Source: Chloroflexota bacterium
GTDB taxonomy: Bacteria > Chloroflexota > Anaerolineae > Aggregatilineales > Phototrophicaceae
Direction: 5' to 3'
Assembly (NCBI GenBank): GCA_020161935.1
Contig: JAIUNI010000002.1
Location: 620,001 to 684,000, forward strand
DNA length: 64,000 nucleotides
Positions 43,160 through 51,596 of the stretch are shown here, piece by piece. The position numbers and the translations under genes were made by a program. The notes under the pieces were generated by a model, which was not told the DNA's origin, did no database searches, and saw only the letters and a program-made list of their open reading frames with translations. How positions within the stretch are numbered: the stretch's first letter is position 1; the number at the start of each line of letters is the position of its first letter.

Positions 43160-44248
43160 ATGAGTGAAATAACCCCACAGAATAATCAACCCTTTGAAAT
43201 CGGCCTATATTCGTTCGCCGAACTCACGCCCGACCCCGTTAGCGGTCACAAGCTGAGTGCCGCCGAGCGCACCCGCAACCTCCTCGAAGAAATCGAACTC
43301 GCCGATCAGGTGGGCCTCGATGTCTACGGCCTCGGCGAGCATCATCGGCAGGAATACATCTCGTCCGCGCCGGAGGTTATCCTCGCGGCGGCGGCCACCC
43401 GCACCAAGAACATCCGCCTGACCAGCGCCGTGACCGTGCTGAGTTCGGATGATCCCGTGCGCGTGTTCCAGCGCTTCGCCAGCCTCGACCTCGTGTCGGA
43501 CGGTCGCGCGGAGATCATCGCCGGGCGCGGCTCGTTCATCGAGTCGTTCCCCTTGTTCGGCTACGACCTGCACGACTACGACGAACTCTTTTCCGAAAAG
43601 CTCGACCTCTTGGTGAAGCTCCGCGAAGGTGAGCGCATCACATGGCGCGGGCGGCACCGTGCGTCGTTGGATAACCTCGGCGTGTATCCCCGCCCCGTGC
43701 AGGACACCCTGCCGATCTGGGTGGGCGTGGGCGGCACACCGGAATCGGTCGTGCGGGCAGCCAGCCGCGGCCTACCGATGGCGCTGGCGATCATCGGCGG
43801 GATGCCGGAGCAGTTCAAGCCGTATGTCGATCTTTACCGGCAGGTAGCCGCCGAGTCCAACCCCAATCCGGCGCACACAGGCATCAGTATCAACTCGCAC
43901 GGCTTCATCGCCGACACGCGCCAGCAGGCCATTGACGACTCGTTCCCCGCCGTGCAGGTGGTTATGAACAAGATCGGGCGCGAACGCGGCTGGTCACCGA
44001 TGAAGAAGGAACAGTACGAAGCCTCGGCCAGTTTGCGCGGCGCGAACTTCGTCGGCAGCCCGGATGACATCATCGAGAAAATCCTGTTCCAACATTCGAT
44101 CTTCAACCACCAGCGGCTGCTGCTGCAACTGAGCGTCGGCACGATGCCCCACGACAAGCTGCTGCACGCCATCGAACTGCTGGGCACGAAGGTGGTGCCG
44201 GTGGTGAAGGCGGAAATCGCCAAGCGGGTCGCCACGCCTACCCCGTAG
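43160..44248 (+). CDS. LLM-class flavin-dependent oxidoreductase
   Basis: A 362-residue luciferase-like TIM barrel. Visible: [10 protein letters not shown] start, '[24 protein letters not shown]', '[50 protein letters not shown]' and '[18 protein letters not shown]'. These are the F420/FMN-binding features of the bacterial luciferase-like group. AGGAG before the ATG. Fifty bases after the kinase gene and likely co-transcribed. Substrate unknown. Confidence 0.88.
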   Translation: MSEITPQNNQPFEIGLYSFAELTPDPVSGHKLSAAERTRNLLEEIELADQVGLDVYGLGEHHRQEYISSAPEVILAAAATRTKNIRLTSAVTVLSSDDPVRVFQRFASLDLVSDGRAEIIAGRGSFIESFPLFGYDLHDYDELFSEKLDLLVKLREGERITWRGRHRASLDNLGVYPRPVQDTLPIWVGVGGTPESVVRAASRGLPMALAIIGGMPEQFKPYVDLYRQVAAESNPNPAHTGISINSHGFIADTRQQAIDDSFPAVQVVMNKIGRERGWSPMKKEQYEASASLRGANFVGSPDDIIEKILFQHSIFNHQRLLLQLSVGTMPHDKLLHAIELLGTKVVPVVKAEIAKRVATPTP

Positions 44249-44273
44249 TCCATTCTTCTTAATTCGCTCCTTC

Positions 44274-44302
44274 AAAGGCGGCTCCGGTGGGGTCGCCTTT
44301 TT
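44274..44302 (+). terminator. Rho-independent terminator
   Basis: Stem AAAGGCG (44274-44280) pairs with CGCCTTT (44294-44300), with additional pairing inside, then TT. Placed 26 bases after the flavin oxidoreductase stop. Confidence 0.75.
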
Positions 44303-44309
44303 AGTTAGT

Positions 44310-44960
44310 AGTCGACAGCTTTCAGTCGCCAGCTAAAGGCAAATGCACGTCGCCAAGAGGCCAAGGTTTAATGGCGGCAGTGGCGGCGGCTGCGGCAGTA
44401 TACTGCCATTTGAATTTATCAGTTGCCAGTTTTTAGTGATCAGTTCAAGACAAAGACCTTTGTTCGTCGACAAAAAGTTCAAAATGCTGCAAATAACGCC
44501 CTAAAGGATTTCCTTCGGTCACAAAAACTGCAATTGCAATTGACGGGTTCGACGGCGGATGTGAGAGAGCGGGATGCCGAAACTTCACAAAATTCTTCAT
44601 TTTCTTCATTTTCACTCGTGCATTTTTATGCTGTTGTTGCTGTTGTTGCAGTTGAGAATTGTCGGAATTGTCGTCAGTGTCGGGAATGACAGTAGAACCC
44701 CACCCCAGCCCACATCAGCACGTTCGCAGGCTCACTCCGCTGAAAGCCGTAGTAACAGGGAAGGGAGCAAGATGTGGTTGCCTCTATAAACAGGATAGCA
44801 GAGGTTGAGGTGATTAGGGTGAACATTTGTCAGAACATTTGGTCTCTTTTTGACAGTGTTGGCGTTAACCATTTTGAGGGAGCAGAAGTGTTAAGAAGGT
44901 TGGGGAATGGTTGGAATTCGGTAGACAAGGTTTGTAAAAACAAACAATGCAAGGGGTAGG
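44310..44960 (+). repeat. Composite repeat block, copy 2
   Basis: Order: 'gtcgccagctaaaggcaaatg', 'ggcggcggctgcggc', 'gttgttgcagttgagaat', 'gtcagtgtcgggaatga', 'acgttcgcaggctcactcc', 'ggatagcagaggttgagg', 'gattagggtgaacatttgtc' and 'agaacatttggtctctt'. This is the same series as copy 1 (12.25-13.2 kb, minus strand). The last ~170 bases are most alike, differing mainly by scattered substitutions. Confidence 0.65.
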
Positions 44961-45467
44961 CGATAGGGTCACTTTCTATCCTCTCTATACAGCGTATCTA
45001 GCCATTCCACATTAGTCATATATTTCATTAATATCCTTCACTTCACTCTTTTCTTTGCAATACAGACATTACTTCCCAAAAGAAAATTTAAATTTGTGAA
45101 TAATTTATGAAATTATGCATTTAACTTTATCCATTCTTATCTTACTTTTCATATTTCATGTAAGTAAATACAAACAATCGCAGTTTCCGCAAAAGAAAAT
45201 TTACGTTGCTTAACATCCTTAAACTAACCGAAAATTCATAAATAAAACATTTGCACAATTTATTCTATTTCCTTTCGTTACAATGTTTTGTTGCATTAAT
45301 ATCAAACAGATTTTATATTTAATGTCGTTACTCAATACCTGAATTGATGAAAGGAAAAAACCTTAATCTGAAATTACTTAGCACATTACATCTATCTGTT
45401 TTTTAGGACACATTACTATTTTAACGTCTTGCATATGCAGGCGTTTTAATCGAAAAGGTAAAACTCT
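44961..45467. other. AT-rich intergenic region
   Basis: About 500 bases much richer in A+T than any other part of the window, with no open frame worth calling. It probably includes the promoter for the epimerase gene. I see no palindrome of note except CTTGCATATGCAGG near 45,430. Confidence 0.5.
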
Positions 45468-46598
45468 ATGACTAAAGGTAAAGTGCTTGTCACCGGTGGT
45501 GCTGGCTTTATTGGATCTTATGTTGTTGACATCCTTCTAGAGCAAGGTTTCGAGGTCCGTATTCTCGACAATCTTGAACCGCAAGTACACGGCGACGAAT
45601 CTGTCGATAGTGAGGGTTGGCCGCTGTATGTCAGCCGAGAGGCCGAAAGAATATGTGGTGATATTCGCGACAAGGCGATGGTACTCGAATGCCTCAAAGG
45701 TGTGACGCATGTCGCTCACCTAGCGGCTATGGTCGGTGTTGGACAGAGCATGGTGCAAATCGAACGTTACACCGATGTAAACGAACGCGGCGGCGCGGTT
45801 GTGCTTGAAGCCATCAAAGATAGCAAGAATGTTCAGCGAATGGTGGTGGCCTCGTCAATCTCGATTTACGGTGAGGGGTACTACACTTTGCCAGATGGTA
45901 GTCGTATCGCGCCATCCGAACGCAGCGCAGAACAATTGGCAGCCCATCAATGGGAGCCGGAATATAAGGGGCAAATTCTCCAAGCAGCGCCAACAACTGA
46001 AGACAAGCCACTTAATCCGACATCTGTCTATGCAATCAACAAGCAAGTTCATGAGCAGATGTTCCTTGTTTTGGGTAAGGCACTGAATATCCCAACAATG
46101 GCACTGCGCTTTTTTAATGCGTATGGGCCGAGGCAATCACTATCTAATCCTTACACAGGTGTTGCGGCTATTTTCGCTTCTCGTCTGATGAACAATCAAT
46201 CACCAATTATCTATGAGGATGGACAACAACGGCGCGATTTCATCCATGTTTCGGATGTAGCGCGGGCAGTTGTGGCAGCTTTGGATTCCAGCTTACAAGT
46301 TTGGAAACCTTATAACGTGGGAACCGGCTCGTATGTGACGATTGCCTACATCGCTCAGTATCTTGCAAAACTGCTGGAAAAAAACATCGAACCTACGCTC
46401 AGTGGACAATACCGCGTTGGCGACATTCGGCACTGCTATTCCGATAGCAGCTTGATTGCCAGAGACCTAGGATTTAAGGCGCAATTGAGCTTCGACGAAG
46501 GCATGAAAGATCTAGTGGCATGGTTAGGGGACCAAAAAGCCGTAGACCGAGTTGATGAAAGCCTTAATCTGCTTCGTGCCAGTGGAATGATCAAGTAA
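45468..46598 (+). CDS. NAD-dependent epimerase/dehydratase (nucleotide-sugar)
   Basis: A 376-residue extended SDR. Rossmann motif VTGGAGFIGSYV; 'VTHVAHLAAMVGVGQSM'; catalytic Ser in 'VASSISIYGEG' and YAINK (YxxxK); 'ALRFFNAYGPRQSLSNPYTGV' for the nucleotide-sugar site; 'RRDFIHVSDVARAV'. These match UDP-glucose 4-epimerase-like enzymes. Its longer insertion after the Ser motif is unusual. Codon use is AT-richer than the neighbours. It precedes a membrane glycosyltransferase by 14 bases, so the pair probably builds a surface polysaccharide. Confidence 0.88.
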   Translation: MTKGKVLVTGGAGFIGSYVVDILLEQGFEVRILDNLEPQVHGDESVDSEGWPLYVSREAERICGDIRDKAMVLECLKGVTHVAHLAAMVGVGQSMVQIERYTDVNERGGAVVLEAIKDSKNVQRMVVASSISIYGEGYYTLPDGSRIAPSERSAEQLAAHQWEPEYKGQILQAAPTTEDKPLNPTSVYAINKQVHEQMFLVLGKALNIPTMALRFFNAYGPRQSLSNPYTGVAAIFASRLMNNQSPIIYEDGQQRRDFIHVSDVARAVVAALDSSLQVWKPYNVGTGSYVTIAYIAQYLAKLLEKNIEPTLSGQYRVGDIRHCYSDSSLIARDLGFKAQLSFDEGMKDLVAWLGDQKAVDRVDESLNLLRASGMIK

Positions 46599-46612
46599 TT
46601 AAGAGGGATGCC

Positions 46613-48241
46613 ATGAAGATTGCTATCGTCACGATTGATCCACAGTTTTTAAGTGCGCTGTATGTTGTTGCACAAATTCTGTTCGCATTTGGGTTCTTAA
46701 CGATGCTGTATTTTTTCACCCGAAGCGTAAATTGGGTTGATACTACGGAGGCTTATAACCTTAAGCCAAGTGAATACCCTAAGATTATCCTGTTCTATCC
46801 AGTTCTACGCGAAGCTGAAGATACGATGCGAACAACAATGTTGGGATTATCAAAAATGGATTATCCGAAAGATAAATTTCGGATCATTGCTATCCCTAAT
46901 TGGAATGATACGCCGACTATTACCAGCATCCGGCAGTTGATGACCGAATTTTCGTTTCTAGAGATTATTGAAATGCCGCCTACTACTGATGTGCGCTGGG
47001 GGGCTGTATGGAAGGCATGGGAGAAAAACCCAAAGGCTTATTGGTGGCACCAGGGTAAAAATGCCCACGTTCGGGATTTGCCGCCAAAAAAGACGCGGCA
47101 GATGATTTATGCATTTTATCAAATTGTCGAAAAAGAAGGTGATGATTGGGTGCTGGATTATATTGATGCCGACAGCGTGCCACCAACCGATCATTTTTTG
47201 GCGGCGGCGGCAGGATTACAAAAGTTTGATGTGCTGCAAAGTACTAACGTCGCGGGAAACTTATTGGATTCGTGGGCGGCTACGTTCCACGCCATGGATC
47301 ATATGTGTTGGGATGGGCTAGTTTACCCACATCTCAGTGCTGATGGAAAACATCCGTTCTGGGTCTTGGGTAAAGGACTCTTTTTCCGTGCGCGTGACCT
47401 CGTTCAAGTCGGCGGTTTTCACCCGTGGATCACCATTGAAGACCCTGAAGTGGGGATGCGTTTATGGACGAATGGTAAAAAGATTGGGATCATCGAAAAT
47501 CCGCTCATTGAAGAAGTGCCTGTCACCCTTAAGATGGGGATTACGCAGCGCAAGCGGTGGACATGCGGCTTTTATCAATCGTTAAGTGGACCGCTTACGG
47601 ATATGGGAATGAACTTCCGGCAAAGGCAACTTGCCCGTATGAATTTGATCCCTTGTTTATCGCTGACGACACTGGCTATCGGGCTACCCACGAGCATCTG
47701 GGCTTTTATCTCATGGCTGCAAGGCAGCAACCATTTCACACTTGAGGTCAACATCCTTTCAATAGTCAACATTCTCTCTTACATCGTTCTCATGAGCGTT
47801 ATCTATTACTCGACATGGAAACGTACGGCATTGGTACTCAATCGTAGTCAAGATCGTCTACTGTATATGTTCCGTGTCAATCCGATTTTCATGTGGGTTT
47901 ACTGGCTGATCTGGATTGTTCCCATTTTCAAAGGCCTGAATATGTTCGTTTTTGATCTAGGGAAAATCTGGGAACGGACATTAAAAGAAAACCGAAATAA
48001 TGATCTTGTACGCGAGAAATTGGCTGACGTGCCGATAACAGCCGAGCAACCCAATTGGCTCATTCTCAGTACTGGTGAAAACCCGATTTTAGAACCAGCC
48101 AAGTCTATCGTCGAGACCGCTGCTACGACAGCAGCGGCAGCGAGTAGTTGGCATATCCTGAATGGCGATGCGCCGCCCGAAACGATTGCAGCTCCGATTG
48201 TTGCATCAAATGAAACGGCTAAAATAATTGGCACGGACTAA
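46613..48241 (+). CDS. Membrane glycosyltransferase family 2
   Basis: A 542-residue processive-type GT2. One N-terminal membrane segment (~10-37), a catalytic domain with DYIDADSVPP (D-x-D), acceptor EDPEVGMRLW and QRKRW (QxxRW). Three or more C-terminal membrane segments follow (~345-455). This is the arrangement of cellulose/hyaluronan-synthase-like enzymes that polymerise and export in one step. The C-terminal tail (~480-542) is hydrophilic and Ala/Thr-rich. AGAGGG precedes the ATG. Same AT-rich codon use as the epimerase gene. An intrinsic terminator follows. Confidence 0.87.
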   Translation: MKIAIVTIDPQFLSALYVVAQILFAFGFLTMLYFFTRSVNWVDTTEAYNLKPSEYPKIILFYPVLREAEDTMRTTMLGLSKMDYPKDKFRIIAIPNWNDTPTITSIRQLMTEFSFLEIIEMPPTTDVRWGAVWKAWEKNPKAYWWHQGKNAHVRDLPPKKTRQMIYAFYQIVEKEGDDWVLDYIDADSVPPTDHFLAAAAGLQKFDVLQSTNVAGNLLDSWAATFHAMDHMCWDGLVYPHLSADGKHPFWVLGKGLFFRARDLVQVGGFHPWITIEDPEVGMRLWTNGKKIGIIENPLIEEVPVTLKMGITQRKRWTCGFYQSLSGPLTDMGMNFRQRQLARMNLIPCLSLTTLAIGLPTSIWAFISWLQGSNHFTLEVNILSIVNILSYIVLMSVIYYSTWKRTALVLNRSQDRLLYMFRVNPIFMWVYWLIWIVPIFKGLNMFVFDLGKIWERTLKENRNNDLVREKLADVPITAEQPNWLILSTGENPILEPAKSIVETAATTAAAASSWHILNGDAPPETIAAPIVASNETAKIIGTD

Positions 48242-48265
48242 ACACTAACCATATAACCACAAGAT

Positions 48266-48297
48266 AAGGAGCATAGGGGTCTATGCTCCTTTCCCTT
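48266..48297 (+). terminator. Rho-independent terminator
   Basis: Stem AAGGAGCATA (48266-48275) pairs with TATGCTCCTT (48282-48291), 6-base loop, then a T-rich run. Ends the epimerase/glycosyltransferase transcript. Confidence 0.82.
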
Positions 48298-48414
48298 TTA
48301 GCAATCCTTAATCGCACTTCTATACATCAATTGGTTTGCCTTGTAACTTCCCACTTCGGCTGCCCCGCGTTATACTGTCGCCACCAACTATGACCTTATT
48401 TTGAGGAGCCTCGT

Positions 48415-50124
48415 ATGTCTGACTCACCCGAAGTCCGTGACCAAGTGGCGCAGTTAAACGCCCGCAGCCGCACATTGGTCGCCGGAAATGACCGTGCCGC
48501 TGCCCGTGCCATGCTCAAAGCTATTGGCCTGACGGACGCTGACCTCGCCAAGCCGCTGATCGGTATCGCCAACACATGGACGGAAGTCGGCCCGTGCAAT
48601 TTTCACCTGCGCCGCCTCGCCCATAAGCTGAAGGAAGGTATCCGCGCAGCCGGTGGCACGCCGTTTGAATTCAACACGATTAGCATTTCCGACGGCATCA
48701 CGATGGGTACTGAAGGCATGAAGGCTTCGCTCATCAGCCGTGAAATGATCGCCGACAGCATTGAATTGGTCGCCCGTGCCAATTACTTCGACGGTGTTAT
48801 CGCCCTCGCCGCCTGTGACAAGACGATGCCCGGTGTCATTATGTCGCTCATCCGCCTCAACGTGCCGTCGATCATGCTGTATGGTGGTTCGATCATGCCG
48901 GGTAATTTACGCGGCAAAGACCTGACGGTGCAAAGTGTATTCGAAGCGGCTGGTGCTTACGCCGCTGGCAAGATCACCGCCGATGAATTCAAGGAAGTTG
49001 AAGACCACGCCTGCCCCGGCCCCGGTGCCTGTGGTGGTCAGTTCACGGCGAACACGATGGGTATCGTCGGCGAAATTTTGGGCATCTGCCCGATGGGTTA
49101 TGCTGACATTCCGGCTATGGACAACGACAAGGACAACGTGTCGTACAAAGCCGGTGAACTGATCCTGAAGATGATCGAAAATGACATCCGCCCCAGCCAG
49201 ATTATCACCCGCACATCGCTGGAAAACGCGATTGCCGCCGTCGCCACGACCGGCGGCTCGACCAACGGTGTCCTGCACACGCTGGCTTTCGCCCGTGAAG
49301 CTGGCATCCCGTTCACGATTGACGACATCGAAGCCATCAGCAAACGCACGCCGCTGATCGCTGATATGCTGCCAACGGGTAAATACAACGCCGTTGATGC
49401 CCACAAGGCTGGTGGTAACCGGCTGATCGCCAAGCGGTTGGTGGATGGTGGTTTCGTGGATGGCAACGCGCCGACCTGCACTGGCAAGACGCTGGCAGAA
49501 GAAGCGGCTTCGGCAGTGGAAACCCCCGGCCAAAAGGTGATCTACAACTGGGACAACCCGATCAGCGCCGAAGGTGGTTTGCACATCTTGAAGGGCAACC
49601 TCGCCCCTCGCGGCTGTGTCATCAAGCTGAAAGGTGACGAACCGCGCCTGCACCGCGGTCCCGCCCGCATCTTCAACCGTGAAGAAGACGCGATGCAAGC
49701 CGTTCAACACCAGAAAATCGTCGCTGGTGATGTGGTCATCATCCGTTACGAAGGGCCGGTTGGTGGCCCCGGAATGCGTGAAATGCTCGGCGTTACGGCG
49801 GCCATCACCGGACAAGGTTTAGGCCGTGACGTGATGCTGATTACCGACGGACGGTTCAGCGGTGCCACACGCGGCTTGTGCATCGGCCACGTCGCACCGG
49901 AAGCGATGCTCGGCGGCCCGATTGGCCTGCTGAAGGAAGGTGACACGATTGTGATCGACATCGACAACCGTTCGGTCAACGTGGAAGTGGATGCTGCGGA
50001 ACTGGAAAAACGCGCCGCCGCATGGACACCGCCGAAGCCCAACTACGCCAGCGGTGTGATGGCGAAATACGCCCGCACGGCCTACCAAGCGGACGACGGT
50101 GCCGCGACGAACGTGGTGGGGTAG
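48415..50124 (+). CDS. ilvD: Dihydroxy-acid dehydratase
   Basis: A 569-residue full-length IlvD. Iron-sulfur Cys positions are visible in ACDKTMPG and in [19 protein letters not shown]. '[21 protein letters not shown]' and the C-terminal '[10 protein letters not shown]' and '[21 protein letters not shown]' are intact. It removes water from 2,3-dihydroxy-3-methyl acids in valine, leucine and isoleucine synthesis. Some relatives act on sugar acids, but the core is that of the branched-chain enzyme. GAGGAG precedes ATG. It faces a RidA gene across a shared terminator. Confidence 0.95.
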   Translation: MSDSPEVRDQVAQLNARSRTLVAGNDRAAARAMLKAIGLTDADLAKPLIGIANTWTEVGPCNFHLRRLAHKLKEGIRAAGGTPFEFNTISISDGITMGTEGMKASLISREMIADSIELVARANYFDGVIALAACDKTMPGVIMSLIRLNVPSIMLYGGSIMPGNLRGKDLTVQSVFEAAGAYAAGKITADEFKEVEDHACPGPGACGGQFTANTMGIVGEILGICPMGYADIPAMDNDKDNVSYKAGELILKMIENDIRPSQIITRTSLENAIAAVATTGGSTNGVLHTLAFAREAGIPFTIDDIEAISKRTPLIADMLPTGKYNAVDAHKAGGNRLIAKRLVDGGFVDGNAPTCTGKTLAEEAASAVETPGQKVIYNWDNPISAEGGLHILKGNLAPRGCVIKLKGDEPRLHRGPARIFNREEDAMQAVQHQKIVAGDVVIIRYEGPVGGPGMREMLGVTAAITGQGLGRDVMLITDGRFSGATRGLCIGHVAPEAMLGGPIGLLKEGDTIVIDIDNRSVNVEVDAAELEKRAAAWTPPKPNYASGVMAKYARTAYQADDGAATNVVG

Positions 50125-50179
50125 TTCGACCCCAGTTTTAAACCCTCACCCTGTAGTAACAATGAGGGGAATTGAAAAC

Positions 50180-50212
50180 AAAAACGCCGCGACGAGATGT
50201 CGGGGCGTTTTT
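50180..50212. terminator. Bidirectional terminator between ilvD and ridA
   Basis: Stem AAAAACGCCGCGAC (50180-50193) pairs with GTCGGGGCGTTTTT (50199-50212), with one G-G mismatch. A run on one side and T run on the other let it act in both directions, as expected between converging genes. Confidence 0.82.
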
Positions 50213-50233
50213 AGTGCTGTGATGAAGGTTATT

Positions 50234-50614
50234 TTAGGCTAGGGCGATGCAGTCAACTTCGATTAACGCACCGGCACGCGGCAAGACGGCTTGCACGGTC
50301 GAACGGGCTGGTGGGTTTTCGCCGAAGAAGGTGGCGTAGACCGCGTTCATCTCGGCGAACGTGGTTACATCGCTGAGGTAGACGGTGGTACGGACAATCT
50401 TATCCATGCTGCTGCCGCCGGCTTCCAAGATGGCTTTAACGTTGTTCAAGGTTTGGATCGTCTGTTCCTTGATGCCACCCACGACGAAATCCTTCGTTCC
50501 CGGCACGACCGCGATTTGGCCGGAGACAAATACGAAACCGTTGGCGACGATGCCCTGTGAATATGGCCCGGCAGCCCCCGGCGCGTTATTGGTTGCGATC
50601 ACTTGTTTGCTCAT
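50234..50614 (-). CDS. ridA: RidA-family enamine/imine deaminase
   Basis: A 126-residue YjgF/RidA protein. Features: 'APGAAGPYSQGIVANGFVFVSGQIA', 'TIQTLNNVKAILEAGGSSMDKIVRTTVYLSDV' and 'NPPARSTVQAVLPRAGALIEVDCIA'. The Arg in PARSTV and Glu in IEVD are the active-site pair of RidA. It hydrolyses reactive 2-aminoacrylate and similar enamines, protecting PLP enzymes including those of branched-chain synthesis. ATG 50614 is chosen because GAGG is nine bases before it; an earlier ATG abuts GAGG. It converges on ilvD. Confidence 0.92.
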   Translation of the reverse strand: MSKQVIATNNAPGAAGPYSQGIVANGFVFVSGQIAVVPGTKDFVVGGIKEQTIQTLNNVKAILEAGGSSMDKIVRTTVYLSDVTTFAEMNAVYATFFGENPPARSTVQAVLPRAGALIEVDCIALA

Positions 50615-50688
50615 GTGGCTCATCCTCGGTTAAAACAGGTCAATGCCTGACATTGTACCGCGTTTTGGAAGCGAGGATGATAACCGGA

Positions 50689-51066
50689 TTAGTCCACCAT
50701 CATCCGACCGAGTTCACCCAAGAAGCGTGAACGATCCAGCGGCTTGGGGAAGTAGGCGTTGAAGCCATCGCTAATGGCACGCTGCTTGAGTTCCGGCGTG
50801 TGGAAGGCGGTCATCGCCACACAGGGCAGCTCGGTCAAAGCCGACTCGCCGCGAATGGCGGACACGAGTTCGAAACCGTCGCGTTCCGGCAGGGCGAGGT
50901 CGATGATGGCGGCGGCGTAGTTCTTCTCCATCAGGAGGCTCCACGCTTCTTCGGCATCGCCAGCAATATCGACCTGCACATTAAACTGGGCAAGCATCCG
51001 CGAAACGAGTTCCTGCCCATCCGGTTCATCTTCAACGATCAAAATTTGTAGTGGTTGGTTATTCAT
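50689..51066 (-). CDS. Response regulator, receiver domain only (distal)
   Basis: A 125-residue stand-alone REC domain. Acidic pair in IVEDEPDG, phospho-acceptor Asp in AAIIDLALPERDGF, Thr in VAMTAF and Lys in FPKPLD are all present, so it should be phosphorylated. No output domain. Third gene of the kinase operon, 76 bases after the second. Probably acts by protein contact. Confidence 0.88.
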   Translation of the reverse strand: MNNQPLQILIVEDEPDGQELVSRMLAQFNVQVDIAGDAEEAWSLLMEKNYAAAIIDLALPERDGFELVSAIRGESALTELPCVAMTAFHTPELKQRAISDGFNAYFPKPLDRSRFLGELGRMMVD

Positions 51067-51142
51067 TTTTCGACTCCCTGTTTACTTGGGATGCGCGATA
51101 CACGCACCCCGGCATTCATTTGCGGCGGTCGTGCAGTGACGG

Positions 51143-51574
51143 TTAGATCACGGCGGTGAGTTGAGACTTCAATTCGGGAATATCCACGACGATATGCATC
51201 AACTGCGAGATAAAACGGCGCGGGTCTAAGGGCTTGGAAATGTGGTTGTGGAAACCGGCCACAATCGCGCGTTCACGGTCGCCGGGCATCGTGTGAGCAG
51301 TCAAGGCGATCACGGGGATTTCCAGCGTGTCGCGTTCCAGCTTGAGCTTCTCCAAGAGCGTCCAACCATCAACTTCCGGCATGGAGAGGTCGCTGATAAT
51401 CAACTGCGGGCGAGCGGAGCGCACGATATTGAGCGCTTCTTGCCCACCACCGGCGGTAATCACTTCGGCACCGGCCATCTGCAACAGGCGTTTGGCAATT
51501 TCTAAGCTATCCGGTTCGTCATCCACAACCATGACTCGCCAGCCTTCTAGCGCACGGGGTATTGGTGAATTCAT
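51143..51574 (-). CDS. Response regulator, receiver domain only (proximal)
   Basis: A 143-residue REC protein. MVVDDEPDS, acceptor Asp in LIISDLSMPEVDGW, Thr in VIALTAHT and Lys in ISKPLDP are intact. It has a short N-terminal extension and a C-terminal extension of ~20 residues, but no output domain. ATG 51574 is preferred; a TTG at 51583 sits too near the AAGGA. It starts 23 bases after the kinase stop. Confidence 0.87.
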   Translation of the reverse strand: MNSPIPRALEGWRVMVVDDEPDSLEIAKRLLQMAGAEVITAGGGQEALNIVRSARPQLIISDLSMPEVDGWTLLEKLKLERDTLEIPVIALTAHTMPGDRERAIVAGFHNHISKPLDPRRFISQLMHIVVDIPELKSQLTAVI

Positions 51575-51596
51575 GACGATCAAATCCTTCTATTGA

